NCBI GenBank assembly: GCA_007026445.1
Contig: VDMD01000001.1
Coordinates: forward strand, 4,340,001 to 4,404,000
Direction of reading: 5' to 3'
Source: Schizophyllum amplum
Taxonomy: Eukaryota > Basidiomycota > Agaricomycetes > Agaricales > Schizophyllaceae
DNA: 64,000 bases
This document shows, piece after piece, positions 21,691 through 34,244 of the stretch. How positions within the stretch are numbered: position 1 is the stretch's first letter; each line of letters begins with the position of its first letter. The notes under the pieces are model-generated. The model had not been told where the DNA came from and did not search any database. It worked only from the letters and a program-made list of their open reading frames with translations. Made by a program: the position numbers and the translations under genes.

Positions 21691-23056
21691 CGGCCCCGCG
21701 TTGTTCCCCACTTATTTATGCGCTCGCATGTCCCGCGCCTCCTACTCCATCCTGTCCACGCCTGCCTCTTGATTTGTCTGTCGCTCTCGCATGCATCTGT
21801 CAGGTGAGCCCTGCGCCGCCCGCCGTCCCGTCCCTGCATCTGACGTTACCCCACCGTTCATAGGGCTCCAACCCTCTGCCTCACCTCTCCCCCATTGCAT
21901 TCATCCTGCTGTACACATCCTGTAACACCAGACTCCGGCTTATAGATGCATTCCTCACCCTTGCATGCCCTCTGTCTGTCTACATCTCATCTCCGCCCCA
22001 TGCCATCTCCAGCCCAGTCATGAGGGAGGAGCGCCCAAACCCGACAAAGTCCACGAATGAGGATGGACGGATATCTATCTCGCTTGCCCCGCCCTGCGCT
22101 CGCTTGCCCTGCCCCGCCCTTGCCCTCGCCAAGCCCTCGGCGCGTCGGGCATGATGCCAGGTGCCCGAAGTGGCACCCCCCATCGCATCTCGCGTACTTA
22201 CCGATGTGGCCTCGCGTGTCGAGCTGCGACCCCACGCGCGGTCTAGACCCAGCCCAATTCCGTGCGCCACAGGCATCTAATCTCTCGAGGTACAAGGCAC
22301 CCCTTCGCCTCCGCTGCTTGCCTCCGTCGCCCGACGACAGACGCTGTCTCACTCTGCAGTCGCAGTCAGGTCGCTGTCCAGGGTCTTCCCCCTCCGCATC
22401 GTCCTCACGTAAACGTGCCCGTCGCGTAAACGTGTCCTCGCATGAGGTTGTCCAATGCAATGGCCCACCGCCCAGGTATCCATCCATCCAACCAATCATT
22501 CAATTGTGAGAAAATAGAGTACGGAAATTTAGGCTTTTACAGTAAGATATAAAGTAGTCGTTGATGAACTACAACAAACACAAACAACAACAGCGTCCAC
22601 AATGCGTGTGTCCCGAGGTAGCTAGCTGTATGGATACGTACGTACAATGCGCACATCGTCCCGAAGGTATAGTAGGAGAACATGTTACAACAACATAAAT
22701 GCCCAAGGTAGTAAACAAGAGAGGGATTCGAAGGGAGAGGGGATGGCCGGACCGAGCGAGGGAGAGGAGAGAGAGGCGACGGGTTAGAGTAACCGTACAG
22801 TCAGGTGAACGAACGATAAACATCACGAAGAGGCGGACCTGGAACAAACACCAAATGGTGATGAATATTCCCGGCCCAATAATCCAGCCGACCACCGAGA
22901 TAGATGCTTGTAAGAAGAACCAGCGGGATGAAACAGTTGGGGGGCGTACATGGTTGGGGACGGGGCAGCGTTCAACAGGAATTCGATACAACGGGAATCC
23001 AATACTAAGGGGTATCGCGGAGGGGAGAAGAAGAGGGCGCGCGCCACGCTACGCCG
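21691..23056. other. Intergenic 1.4 kb
   Basis: Convergent 3' regions of centrin and the zinc-finger gene. Pyrimidine-rich sequence with scattered TCCATCC units; no gene is supported. Confidence 0.5.
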
Positions 23057-25012
23057 TTATGCAGCAGCAGCAGCAGCGCGGAACCCGTTCAGGCTCATCC
23101 CCTTGGGGAGCACGAAATCCTTGTGGACGCGCATATGCTGCCCCAGGTTATCGTGCCGGCTGAAATCCTTGCCGCAGCCAGGATACGGGCATTTGTGCGC
23201 TGAGAAGAAGGCGTCAGCATCGTTCGTAGGCGCCAAGCGACCACTGGGAAAAGAGGAGAAAAACACACAGAGAAAGAACAAGAAAAGAGAGAAAAAAACA
23301 ACGCACGTTTCTCGTACGTATGAATGCTCCGCACATGTCGCTTCAGGTGCTCCCCGCGCGCAAAGCACTTCCCGCACCCGCCGACCTTGCACGTATACAG
23401 CCGCAGGCCCTTCGTGCTTCTCCTCCGCCCAGCGCTCCCGTGGAACTCGCCGTCCGCGCTTGCTCGCGCAGCGGACGCCAGCCGGGTGTGGTCCACCGTC
23501 GGCACCGTAGGCACCCGCCGCCCGCGCGACTTCTTCGTCAAATTCGGCACGGGGACGGGGATCGGCAGGCTGGTGGCGGGGCGGGGGCGCCGGCGCGTCG
23601 AGACGGGCTGGCCATTGAGAGTGGGGAGGTACATGCTGGCGAGCACGTCGGACGAGGTCGTGGAGGTGGAGGAGGTGGAGGAGGCGGCTGTCATGGATGA
23701 GGCACGGTGGGAGCGGGTGGCGGGCTTCGTGTCGTAGGCGTAGGGATCATATCGCGAAGCGGCTGCCGCTCGCATGGGCGTGGAACGTAGGCGAAGATTT
23801 CGGGACTCGCGACCGTGAGCTGACGTCGAGGCCCGCCGGCCGCGACGGAGGACATACTCGCCGTCGTCGTCCTGCTCCTCCTCCTCGTCCACGTCGTCCT
23901 CCAAATCCGATGCGTCCTGAGACATATGGTCGTCGTCCTCTCCCTCAGCGTCCTCCTCCCCGTCTTCTCGGTTGTTGGGTATATTAGCGGCAATGTCCCT
24001 ATGAGCCGCATCCTCCCGCCGACGCTGACCGCTCACTGATCGAGGGTCACAGCCGCGGAGATCGGAGGGGTAATGAAGCTGCGCCTGGTCCATGGCTGAG
24101 ACCGGCGAGACCGGAGACTCGACGGGAGAGACGTCGGAGAGATGCACGTAGTGCTGCTCGTACGACGACGAGATGGGAAGATATGATGGCTGCTGGGAGC
24201 GCTGTGGCTGGGACTGGGCCTGCTCGTAGTACGCGTCTTGATATCCGCGCGTTGCTTGCATGTGCGCAGACTGGTCGAAGACGTGCGAGGATTGGCGAGC
24301 GCTCTGCAGCTGCGGCTGCGGCTGCGTGTCTAGGAATTGTCAGCTGATGCGACCGTGCGATAAATTATTACTCACGAGTGGACATGAAGATGGGTTGCTC
24401 CTCCTGCTTCACGGTCGCGTACCCGTGGCCCGCATATTGCTGACCGAGATGTGGGTGCCCCAGATGATGGTGGCCGAGACTGGCCGGATACGCTTGCCAC
24501 GAGTCGGCGTCGAGCTGCATATAATTCTGAGCGGCGGGGACATGGTGGGCGAGCTGAGAGCGGGTGGCGCCCTGGCTATATGCCATCAGGGACTTGTAGC
24601 GCTCGAGCTCGGACTGCGAAGGGATCTGCTGCTGGTAGTGTTGGTGAAGCGCCTGCTTCTTCGACTCGTTGTTCCAGGCCATCATGAGCGAGGGAGGATA
24701 CGCATACATGTCCTGCTCCTGCTCCTGCTGATACGCGAGCTCGGGCTGGGCGCCACAGACGGCGGGCATGCCGGACGCGCCGACGGACATGTGGTAGGCG
24801 GCGTAGTCGGACGAGACGATGACGGGGTCCTCCAATGCGGGGTCGGGCGCAGGGCTGTCCTCGTTGGGAAACGAGGCGCTGGAGCCAGAAGAGTAAGGCG
24901 AGCGCGCGCCAAAGGACGCGTATGTGGGACTGTTTGGCGAAGACATGTTGTGACTGTTGGTGTACAGAGGGGCGATGCGCGGGGCGGACAGGGACGTCGG
25001 GAACGCAGGCAT
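23057..25012 (-). CDS. C2H2 zinc-finger transcription factor
   Basis: Exons 24376..25012, 23307..24329 and 23057..23199 give 600 aa with consistent phases. Two tandem C2H2 fingers sit at the C-terminus: YTCKVGGCGKCFARGEHLKR (finger 1, ~525-550) and HKCPYPGCGKDFSRHDNLGQ (finger 2, ~555-580), joined by the linker TYEKP, which is created by the last splice. The remainder is Gln-, Ser- and Asp/Glu-rich, as in activation domains. Finger spacing resembles Msn2/Seb1-type stress regulators, but orthology is not claimed. The start is uncertain: the frame is open upstream, and ATGs at 25012 and 24946 are both possible; an extra 5' exon may exist. Confidence 0.8.
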
Positions 25013-26847
25013 TTGAGGAATCGGCGAGATACACGATCGGGCGAGATACGGGGCAGGTCCGGGCGGCTCGTCCGTCCGCGGAAATTGCGGGTGTATTGCA
25101 ATATTATTAAAGCGGATGTTGCTGGATGGTTGCAAATCTGGAAAACCCGATCTGGGTATGTCAGGGCAGACGGAAGACGGCGAGTCCTCTGCTCGTCGTT
25201 CGTCGACGATGAGGGCAGGAGGAAAGAAGGACGGAGAAGCCAAACACAAAGTCTCATTCCGCTAAATGCTGACCTTCCCTGTCCAACATTTGACCGCATC
25301 TTGACGATCGATCAGATGTCGAGGATATCTTGGGTGTTTATTGCGCTCTGTTTGGACATAAGGAACGCCGTCCCTTTCGGACAGCCCCCACAGCCAACCC
25401 GAGCGCGCACCTGAGCACATTTTGCTCCAGCCCCGGGCAACGATCTTCAGGCTCGCCCTCACCGTCCGAGACAAGCGAGTCGGTTTGAATCCCAGTCGCG
25501 CCGGCCCGCCTCCCACGCCTCGTCAGCTGGACTTCCTTGTCCAAATCCGGATGTCTGCCTCTACACACCTGCAAGAACCGCCGCCTCCGGCACGCAAGAC
25601 GCAGCGGCACTGCTCCCTGCATCGCCCAGTGAGCAGCCATCCCTGCGCGACGAAGCCTGGCCCCCGCCACTGAACCTGTGTCTGGATTCTGGACTCTTGC
25701 AGCCCACCTCGCGTGCGCTATCCCCGTTTGGCCTCAGATCTACCACCGATCTCATACATTAACTTCCTTTTACAGACCTCTTTGTCCCAACTTGGAAACA
25801 ACCGATGCATTTCCTGGAGATCCATTGCAATTAGCCCAGATATCGCGCTCTTGTGGGGAGAGACATCGTTACCGATGAACTCTTGGGGCTGCGCGCCCTG
25901 CGCTGAAGCCTGCACACCCCTCCCCCGAAGACGAGACGCTGAGGCCACGCCGAGCCTGCTGCCCTTCGGCGACCAGCATAATGAAATATAATATTCATCT
26001 ATATCGCGACTGCGTTTCAAGTACGCGCCACCGCACGTTGTAGGACGTTTGAGCCTAACGGATCGTCAAGATAGCATGAGGCTCTCCGAGATGACATACC
26101 ACTCATTGCGAGTTGCGCGCTATCGTGCCTGCCGGTTCCCGACGGTTCGCGCGCTCGTCAACCAACACGAGGAGTAAACCAACGAGCAGAGAGCCAACAC
26201 AGTCGAAGACTCGAGCAAGCTGTCTGAATTTGAGGACGTGCGCGCGCTTGTCGAAGGCGTGATTTATTGCGTTCGACGCCCATGCTCCATGCGAAGCCTT
26301 CGTACCATGCGTAAAGTCCTAGAGCCATCAGAAAAAACCAGCGCTTCGCCGGTAAGCCCCAGCGCTTGGGTAAGCCCTAGCAATCCGCCGGTAAACGTTT
26401 AAACCTGGGCGCTTCGGTAAACCCTCCGCGTTCGCGCGCGAAGCCCAGACGAGCGGTTTTGTCGCAGACCCTCAACGTCGTGGTGGTGGTACCCATACGC
26501 TCAGGCTGATGCCCAGCATTCCTGTGGGCTGCCCGCGGCACATCTTCAACCTTCCCCACAGATTCTAACACGGTTGCAGCTCCCATGACCCTGGCGGACG
26601 GGAGACCGTGACCCATGAACCAAGTGGGAGACCGTGCGCCGTGAGCGCCTCGCGTGGGGAATAGATCCTACGCGAGGGCGTATGCCGCGCGCAGAGCCTA
26701 TATGCGTGTCGTAGATCTTGCACAGCATGAAGGTGTACTCACCGTGACCACAGATTCATAGCAGTTCGTAGCCTATCAAGGCGCGCAGATCCTATCGCGC
26801 ATAGAGCCTATAACGCGAGGGCGTGGGTCAAGGTACGAGAGGGGGAC
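25013..26847. other. Intergenic 1.8 kb with degenerate short repeats
   Basis: The left part is the presumed promoter and 5' UTR of the zinc-finger gene. Between 26330 and 26450 short GGTAAGCCC/GGTAAACC units alternate with GCGCTTCG. From 26640 to 26830 GTGGGAGACCGTG and GCGAGGGCGT recur in degenerate form. No coding region is supported. Confidence 0.5.
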
Positions 26848-27073
26848 CATCGCCGCGACATGAATTCAAGGATCGTTGCCGGGACATGAATTCAAGGATC
26901 GTCGCCGTGACATGAGTCCGTCCGTGGATAGTCGCCGCGACATGAATATTGAATCCGAGGATCGTTGGCGTAACAGAGTCGTAACAGGCATCCGTAAATC
27001 GTCGCAACTCCGCCGCGACATGAACTCGGGATCGTCGGCGCGACATGGATTTAAAGATCGTCGCCGTGACAGG
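26848..27073 (+). repeat. Irregular minisatellite with core GATCGTCGCCGCGACATGAA
   Basis: About seven imperfect copies of a 25-40 nt unit (GGATCGTCGCCG(C/T)GACATGAATTCAA) follow one another. Related units reappear near 31540..31620, tying this array to the larger duplicated repeat. Confidence 0.75.
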
Positions 27074-28870
27074 CAATCCCGGCACTGGAAGTGCACCCGA
27101 AGTGATAGGCGCCTGGATGGAGAGGGTGAGCGTCTAGTGGAGAGGGTGATGCCGATGACGAGGCTTGCGCCAGTACTTACAGGCCGGCGTCGCTCGACAT
27201 CGACGCGTAACATCCAACGCGTCGCTGCACATACCGTCTGTTACAAAATTCCACGAAGCGCGTATGATTTTACCATACCTGACGTTACAGAATCCCATAT
27301 CTGACGCTGTTCCCATACCTGACGTTAGGTTCCCATTCCTGACGTCCACAACCCCCAGCGATCGTCGAGTGCCAAGCGCCCCGTCGTAAATAGTAGATAA
27401 GGCGAGGATTGGGGCATACAATTCTCCCCAACGGCGCGGATGCTGGACGAAGGAACGCGCAAGACGGCTGTTCGGTAGTTGCTCGAGTTAGAGGCACCGC
27501 GGTAATGATACAGATGCAGCGATACGAAGGCGCACGGAGGTACGACGCCCAACGATGCGGAGGCATAACGCCAGTGATACCGTCGCGTCGACGATGTATG
27601 ATAGAGGTACCGCGTCGAGATGCAGAGATATTGCGCCGAGGATTAGAGGCACCGCGCCGCAAAGACAACGGGCCCAATCTTGCTTCCGCAAGTTGTCTGA
27701 GGTTGAGTAGATCCTAAGCACGAGACGGCTGACCCAGGTGCCACTGTTCCGTGATAGGTTGATTAGAGGGAGCGGCAGGTAAAGGATGCTCACGGGTTGT
27801 TACACGCGCCGTCGCACGCGGTTGAAGACGGAACGCGCGCTTGATGATAGAGGTCGCAAGTATGGTGATGTCGCAAGTGTGGTGGTAGTGGATGCAGAGC
27901 TGTTGGTAGACAAAGCGCGCCCTTTGCTATCATAAATGCGACGCGCACCGCCACAAATGATCCTTTGGCAACCAGCACAAAGTCAACTTGCGAGACATGA
28001 TACTTTTCATCTCGGATTGACCCAGCGCCGGTAGCAGCCACCAGAAGTAGCAGCCAGCTAGTATTATCTGGGCGATGCTGCTTCACTATCAGTCGCCGGG
28101 CACACGAAAGGACTCGGTCGAGACGCACCCTTCAACGTTTTGGTGACGGCAGCTTTCAAGGTTTCGGCGATGGCAGCTTCCAACGCTGTGGCGGTACTCG
28201 ACCACGGAGCGGCCTGAAAACGGGGCGCCAGCTGCCCAACTTAAGCTTTGGGCGAGCTGAGCCGTTTGACTTGGGTTACTCAGTCGAAACTGACAGATCT
28301 GTAAAGCCACCCACGGTCGACGAGCGTCGCAGGCAATGAGCAATCGCAGTCGATGAGCCGGTCGCAATCAATGCACCGCCGCTGGCCATAGCACGAGGCC
28401 ACAATAGCGTAACTCTTTCCCAAGAGCCCGAAGTGACCTGCACCTCCCAGGCGCCCGGCTGTGCTCTCAGGCCCAGATGTCCCGCCTTCTGTGCTCAGCA
28501 GTCCAAACGCGGTATTCGGGGTTATCGCCCGCGTCGATAATGCTGTGGGAGGGCCACGAGCGTCACTGGAGGGCCAAGAAGGATCACGAGAAGGCCAGCT
28601 GGAGCATTGTATGACCGTCGGAGAGAGCATTGCATGGGAGCCGGGCAGTATTGCGTGAGAACCGGCGGAGCGGAGTCGCCGGAGAGCTCCGCTGCGTAAG
28701 TTACGTCCCTTAGCCTGGACGATGCGCAGAATCCTGCGCAAGGTGGTGAAGGCTCCCGGTACAGCGAGCCGCGCTGAGAGAAGATGCGCGCCACAGGCTT
28801 ACTTACCTTGTCGGCCTCTCATCGGACGGGCGCGAGCAACAAACTTACTAATACAAAGGCAGGTCCATCT
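26848..28870 (+). repeat. Dispersed repeat, copy A (diverged)
   Basis: Shares ordered, same-strand blocks with 31540..32940. Examples are GACAACGGGCCCAATCTTGC at 27664, GAAAGGACTCGGTCG near 28105, CCACAATAGCGTAACTCTTT near 28400, and GAGAAGATGCGCGCCAC near 28778. It has no open reading frame of note and looks like a decayed, non-coding or once-coding mobile sequence. Confidence 0.7.
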
Positions 28871-29566
28871 CTTCGAATTCCTGATCTCTGCGGACTTCCC
28901 ACGACATACTTAAGTAAACCACGTGTTCAAAGCACGCGGCACGGGCACGGTCCCGCAGTTGAACATCATGTTCGCTCGATGCTGCTTGGTCTCCGTCATG
29001 ACTACTTACCACCCGTTCAGCCAGCCTGCCTGTTTTGACCCAGATATATATATTATAGTCTGATTTCTGTCTTACTCCCTCTCTCCCGCTCCTTCAGCTG
29101 TTCTTTTGTTTTATTCGAGCTGTTGAGCCGCCGGCGCTCCGCTAAGCCTCCGCATCCGAGACGGCATCGCTCATGCAAGCAGGCCTTCACTGCAAATATC
29201 CGTTGACTTACCGTACGCCCGCTCCATCAGGCGCCGAACATGAGCTCACAGCACTGGCTTTCTGCTACTGGAAATTGACAACGTGCTAAGTAGTGCACCG
29301 TCAGTCTAAGTGTGCCACAAAACAGTGCGTGTCGCGCTCGGCGGAGCTGGCAGCCTTTGTCATCACCGCCAAGTCGACATGACATGCACATGCCAAACTA
29401 CACCATACAGTAACATGCCACCTGTAGATGTGGCTCTCGATTTGGATTTCCTAAGGCTAAAAGAGGTGCAGCAGGTCATTTTATTTGAAAGGAGTATGGG
29501 CCAAGGAAAGTCGTCCACTGGCATCTGATACCACGGTATATATCATTGATATAAGGGATGTCTATT
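28871..29566. other. Intergenic
   Basis: AT-richer sequence between repeat copy A and the SDR gene. No gene is supported. Confidence 0.45.
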
Positions 29567-30576
29567 CTACCACGCGATCTTCTCGCCACTGGCATCAAGG
29601 AATTGGCCACCCTCGCCCTCACGCGTCGCTTTGTCGATGATGGCCATCATGTTCTTCGTGCTCTCTTCGACGCTTGTCAGAGGGTAGTCCTTGAGCCAAT
29701 CCTGCGTCTTCTGCGCGTCCAGCATCATGCCGGTCGCGACGGCGCCGGGGTTGATGGGGAAAATCGCTGAACAATGCTGGTTAGTCAAATGTCCGGGATA
29801 TGCGACGCTGCAACGCTGGCTGCGGCGTACTGCCCACTCACTCCAGGCAGGGAACTCGGCGTGCAACTTGCAGCTCAGCCAGTTGAGGGCTGCTTTCGAC
29901 GCGCCGTACGTGTGGATAGGCCCGGCAAACAATGCGGCCATGCTGATAGATCCAGCCGCGGTGCTGATGAGCACGAACTTGGGCGTGGGGGTGCTCGCGC
30001 TCATGAGTCCATGCACAGCTTGGAAGAGCACAAGCGGCCCGTTCACGTTCACCTGCAAAATTGGGATGCGCGTCAGAACTTCCCTGCAGAAAGGCCATTC
30101 TGCCTCCATCGTCATCTCACTGAAGGAGAAGGACAAAAGAGGATGATCATGCAGGGAGAGGGAATTCGCACCTCAAAGTGACGTGTCATGTCTGCCGGAG
30201 ACACGTCCAGCCCTCCCACGTAGGTGTCGCAGATGCCCGCGTTCGCGATGACGACGTCGAGGCGGCCCGCGACACGCTTGACCTCTGCGATGGCGGCATC
30301 GTTGTTGCCTCGGTCGGCGGATGTGAGCGCAACAACGTGAAGCTTTCCCGGATGCGCCTCTGCAAGGGCGTGCAGCTCTGTCGCAGCTTCGCGCTTGCGT
30401 GCACCGGCAAACACGACGACATCGGGTCGCTGAACGAGGATTTTGACGAAGTTCAATCCTGCGAAGAGTTCAGTCGCTATACGAAGACGAGACGAAGAAA
30501 TGTCCGAAGCTACGTTGCACGGAAACGCACCTATGCCGCGGTTGGCGCCGGAGATGAGGTGGACAGTAGGCGACAT
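29567..30576 (-). CDS. Short-chain dehydrogenase/reductase (classical SDR)
   Basis: Exons 30531..30576, 30172..30458, 29842..30052 and 29567..29766 give 247 aa, typical for the family. The NAD(P)-binding motif is SGANRGIG (split by intron 1). The structural motif is NAGI, the catalytic Ser lies in LISTAAGS, and the active-site motif is YGASKAA. The product is a soluble Rossmann-fold oxidoreductase; the substrate cannot be told. The second intron is 119 nt, longer than usual here. The gene stands alone between two copies of a degenerate repeat (26.8-28.9 and 31.5-32.9 kb). Confidence 0.9.
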
Positions 30577-31027
30577 GCTTGAGTTTTCGACAGATGGGCT
30601 GAATGCAGCCCGTCGTAGTCGAGTGGAACTGTTAAACGTTGACTATACTCCGTCCATCTCGGACAAAGTGCAGTCTTAAGCTGCTTGTTCATGATATTCT
30701 GCTTCAACTTCTGCTCGGGCTCCTTCAGCATCTTACATATTCCAAGGTCTGCTTACAAGCTGTAAGCATAAGTGAAGACAGGCTTGAGCCCCGATTGCGC
30801 TGTTCTTTGGCGAGTCCCACCCCCGGTCCGAGGAGGGCTTACAGAATGGCTTGTAATCGGCTTACATATTGGCTTGTAATCGTCATATGTTTCCAGTTTG
30901 CAAGCTGGCACGCCTCGCTGCTGTACGCCGGCTTCTTGTCGGTGTCACACTTGCCAGAACCTGTGACAAAGGAGAGAACACATTATCACCGAATTGAGTG
31001 CACTCACATCGCTACGACATCTTCCCC
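30577..31027. other. Intergenic, upstream of SDR gene
   Basis: Probable SDR promoter. Between 30748 and 30890 the words GGCTTACA and GCTTGTAA(T/G)CG recur several times (for example 30753, 30836, 30861), possibly a degenerate repeat or regulatory site cluster. No gene is seen. Confidence 0.4.
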
Positions 31028-31480
31028 TTATATGCCATGATCCCGTACCCTGGGACCGCACACCGATATCGATTGCTGCTGCACGCGCTTCAGCTGCATC
31101 TTCGCGTCCTGCTTGTCAAAAACGCCAGTCCGGCCTGCACCGCTGCCCAGCAGCCCTCGCAATGCACTGGCGGCTTGGGGATCACGAGGTTCTTCGAGTC
31201 TTTCTAGCGCGTACACGAGGAACCACAAATTCGCGCCGGACGCGCTATACTCGCGCGGCGAGACCGCCTGTGCGTGCTCGAGGGCATGTTCGGCGTGATG
31301 GCACGCGGCAAGCATGCACCGGATGGGCAGCGAGTCGCTGCGTCTGCCGGCGCGCCAGGCAATGAGGAGGCGTGCGTGGTGGGCTTCAGCTTGGCGGTAG
31401 CGCCCGGGGCCTTGATGATGTTATCGAGGCATTCATACGCCACGGTCGGACTTTTATCTGTACGCATTGAAATGCCCGTA
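31028..31480 (-). pseudogene. Fragment of an unrecognised protein-coding gene
   Basis: A protein-like stretch reads RYRQAEAHHARLLIAWRAG, then ANLWFLVYALERLEEP, then KQDAKMQLKRV on the minus strand. Composition is Ala/Leu/Arg helix-like. A second piece, TVAYECLDNIIK, lies upstream in another frame. No start is visible and sequence beyond 31500 is repeat copy B. I do not recognise the family. It could be a truncated gene cut by insertion of the repeat, or part of the repeat itself. Confidence 0.35.
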
Positions 31481-31539
31481 GACAGTGTTGCATGAGCGCC
31501 ACGCAAGGAGAGACTGGCGGTGAAAGTCGGTGAAGGGTG

Positions 31540-32940
31540 AAGGATCGTCGCCGTGATATCCTCGAAACTCGTTCCCGTAGCATGCACTCGAGCATCGTCG
31601 CTGTGACAGTATTAGTGACAGGCAATCTGACGTGCGGCCCGGATGATAGGCGCATGGCGCAAAGGGTTTTAACTGCCACATGGAGGAGGGTCAGAACTTG
31701 AAGAGATGCGCAAACGTACGGTTGCTCGGTAGGAACTTGACTCATAACACAACGCCAGCCACACGGAGGCAGAACGCCAGCGATACGAAGGCACCGTGCT
31801 TAGAGGCACCGCGCCGCAGAGACAACGGGCCCAATCTTGCTTCCGCGAGTCGGCTGAGGTTGACTAGATCCTAAGCACGCAAGGCGACCTCGTTAATAGG
31901 TTAATCAAAGGGAGCGCAAGGTAATGCAGGGAGCCCACCGTTTATCACAGACGTTGCATGCGCTGGAAGACGCGACGCGCGCCTGGTGTTAGAGGTCGCG
32001 CGCCTGGTGATAGTAGATACAAGCCTGGTCATAGCCGTCGATGGACGGAGCGCGCCCTTCCGTAGACGCGACGCGTAACGCCACGAATGACTCTTTTTGG
32101 CGGCCAGCACACAGTCAATCCTGCGACAAATTATACTTTTTATCCTGGATCAACACAGCCCCCGCAGCAGCCGTACCAGACGTACCAGCCGCTACATATC
32201 ATCTGGACGACCTCGCTACGATATCAGTCGCAGTGCACGCGAAAGGACTCGGTCGCGACGCACCCTTCAACGCCGTGGCGGCTCTGACGCGGTGTGGCGG
32301 CGACGTTGGCGATCTGCGCTTAGAGCACGAAGCGGTTTGGACGGGGCGCCTGACCTGTACAAGTCTTGCGCGAGCTGAACCAATCGACCTCGACAGACTG
32401 AATCAGCCAACATGAATAGACTCAGCCACCCAACCCAGAGTAGTCGAGCCACCCAACCTACGAGCCAGCCGCAGCTGATGAACTACGCGCCACAGCAGCA
32501 GAACTTACCTGAAGACTCGAAGGCCACCGTAGCACGGGGCCACAATAGCGTAACTCTTTCCCAGCGACTCCGCCACCAGCCATCGCTGCCCAGGCGCCCA
32601 TATGCGGTACCGGGGCTATCGCGCAGCTTGATGACGGGTGGGAGTAATGCGTGAGAGACCGGTAGGCGTCGCGGGAGTCAAAGGGCTCCGTTGCGTTAAT
32701 TAAGGCGATCCCGCGTTATGCGTCGGAAGGGAGAGCCCGGTAGTGCGCTGAGGAAACCTGTAAGCAGAGTTGGAGACTCTATGGCGTGGAGGCCCGTTGG
32801 ATGCGGAGAACCTTGTATGGCGTTGAGATGCCCATAACATGCGCAGAAGCCAGTACGATGTAGAGAAGGCTTCCGAATTGCGTGGAGAGAAGATGCGCGC
32901 CACCCAGCTTTGTCGGCCTCCATCGGACATCTGTGGATAG
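31540..32940 (+). repeat. Dispersed repeat, copy B (diverged)
   Basis: Shares collinear blocks with copy A at 26848..28870: GTCGCCGTGA units at the left end, GACAACGGGCCCAATCTTGC near 31819, GAAAGGACTCGGTCG near 32241, CCACAATAGCGTAACTCTTT near 32540 and GAGAAGATGCGCGCCAC near 32887. It is shorter than copy A because of internal deletions. Confidence 0.7.
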
Positions 32941-33690
32941 CTCACGTCAACGCCTGATACTGAGGAGTACACCGTCTGAACGAACGTGTGTATCGATGAA
33001 TAAGTTCATTTTCCAGGCTGAGGACTGGTCCCGTCTCCGTCCACCACATCATGGAAAAACACGATCCGTTCGTGCAATGTTCCAAACGCGCTCCGGAGCG
33101 CCATCCCATTGCAGATCGCCCATTCCATCGCAGATCCCTTCGCCAGCCATGGTTAACGTTTTGGTGTTAGCGGAAAGTTCGAGCTAGAGAGAACATGGGA
33201 CGACGTGGCCGGGTGTACGGCACGGGCTGGGTCGTAAGTCCAGTACTGGGTCGTGTACGGCTAATAGGTATATGGTCGATTGGGTCGATAAGTACGCGCC
33301 TGAGTACTTGACCACGGTCGATGGCGTCCTTGCAAAGGGCCGAGCCTGCCGAGAACTGTGTTTCTGACAGGCGAACCATGTCGGGGTTCTGCGTACGCAG
33401 AGGAACATTGTCTTGAATGGCGCCTGGCAGAATCGCCCGTGGTGCGGTAGGGCTTCTTGACGGATGGCCTGCGGGTTCTCCGAGGTCGGATCACAAAGAG
33501 ATTTGTAGAGGAGACGAATGGATCTGCAGGCCGCGCGAACAGAGCACGCGTTCCAGGATAGAAGCAGTGTATAACGCAGAGTACAATTGGAGTAAATCGA
33601 CTGCAGGGGCACGATAAGCACTCGGGAAGTGAACAAGAAGTGCGCGGGGACACGTACCTGACAGACCGACCCATGACGCTCCCTCCCGCC
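32941..33690. other. Intergenic
   Basis: No gene is supported. Near 33110 the words CCATTGCAGATC / CCATCGCAGATC repeat in tandem. Confidence 0.45.
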
Positions 33691-34244
33691 TCAAGAGCCC
33701 TTCTTCTGCTCCGTGTCCTTCTTGGGCGTCTGCCGCGACACAGGTCATCAACATGGGAAGCCCGCATCGATCGGCCGGCGCGCACCTTCACCTTCTCCCT
33801 CAGCTCGTCCAGCGCGCCCTGGCTCGCGAGATACGCGGCGCCCGAGTCCGCCCAGACCTGGTAGTCCGTGACCTTGAGCTCGTCATCAAAGTCGATCAGA
33901 TACGCGAACGTCTCGTCCCAGCTCTGCCCCGTGCTGCGCCACTGGAAGACGGCCCGGCCGCGGCAGGCGACCTTGCGCGCCTCGGCGTCGACGACGAAGC
34001 CAGCAAAGTCCATGTTCTCGTACGTCAGGAGGGACGCGAGCAGCTCGAAGTACTTGAGCACGGCGGCGCGGCCGACGAAGGGCCGGCCGATGAAGGGCGC
34101 GAGCGCCGGCTCGCCGTACTCGAGCGCGGTGGGTTCGTAGAGGGTGGAGAAGAAGGAGACGAGTTCTTCGGCGGGCGTGTTGGAAGCAAAGGCCGTGCAG
34201 AAGTGCTCTGCGGCTTGCAGGAGGGCTTGTCGTGTCGCTGGCAT
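33691..34244 (-). CDS. NTF2-like / SnoaL-type fold protein
   Basis: Exons 33786..34244 and 33691..33729 give 165 aa, ending KTPKKDTEQKKGS. The splice (GTGCGC...GGCAG, 56 nt) is in phase. The chain starts MPATRQALLQAAEHFCTAF and continues with LYEPTALEYGEP, FVGRAAVLKYFELLA, and RAVFQWRSTGQSWDETFAYL, ending in beta strands. This helix-then-curved-sheet order, with the W/F core residues, fits the NTF2-like superfamily. Fungal members include many small proteins of unknown ligand or enzyme function, so no specific activity is assigned. An upstream in-frame ATG (34334) would add a leader lacking the family pattern. Confidence 0.78.

Noticed and set aside
25480..25520. TTTGAATCCC word resembling a tRNA B box
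   Set aside because: No cloverleaf or A box can be drawn around it.
33261..33690. Extension of the NTF2-like frame into a 357-aa protein
   Set aside because: A GTGCGC...GGCAG intron gives a short, sensible C-terminus; the extension reads Arg-rich intron and intergenic sequence.
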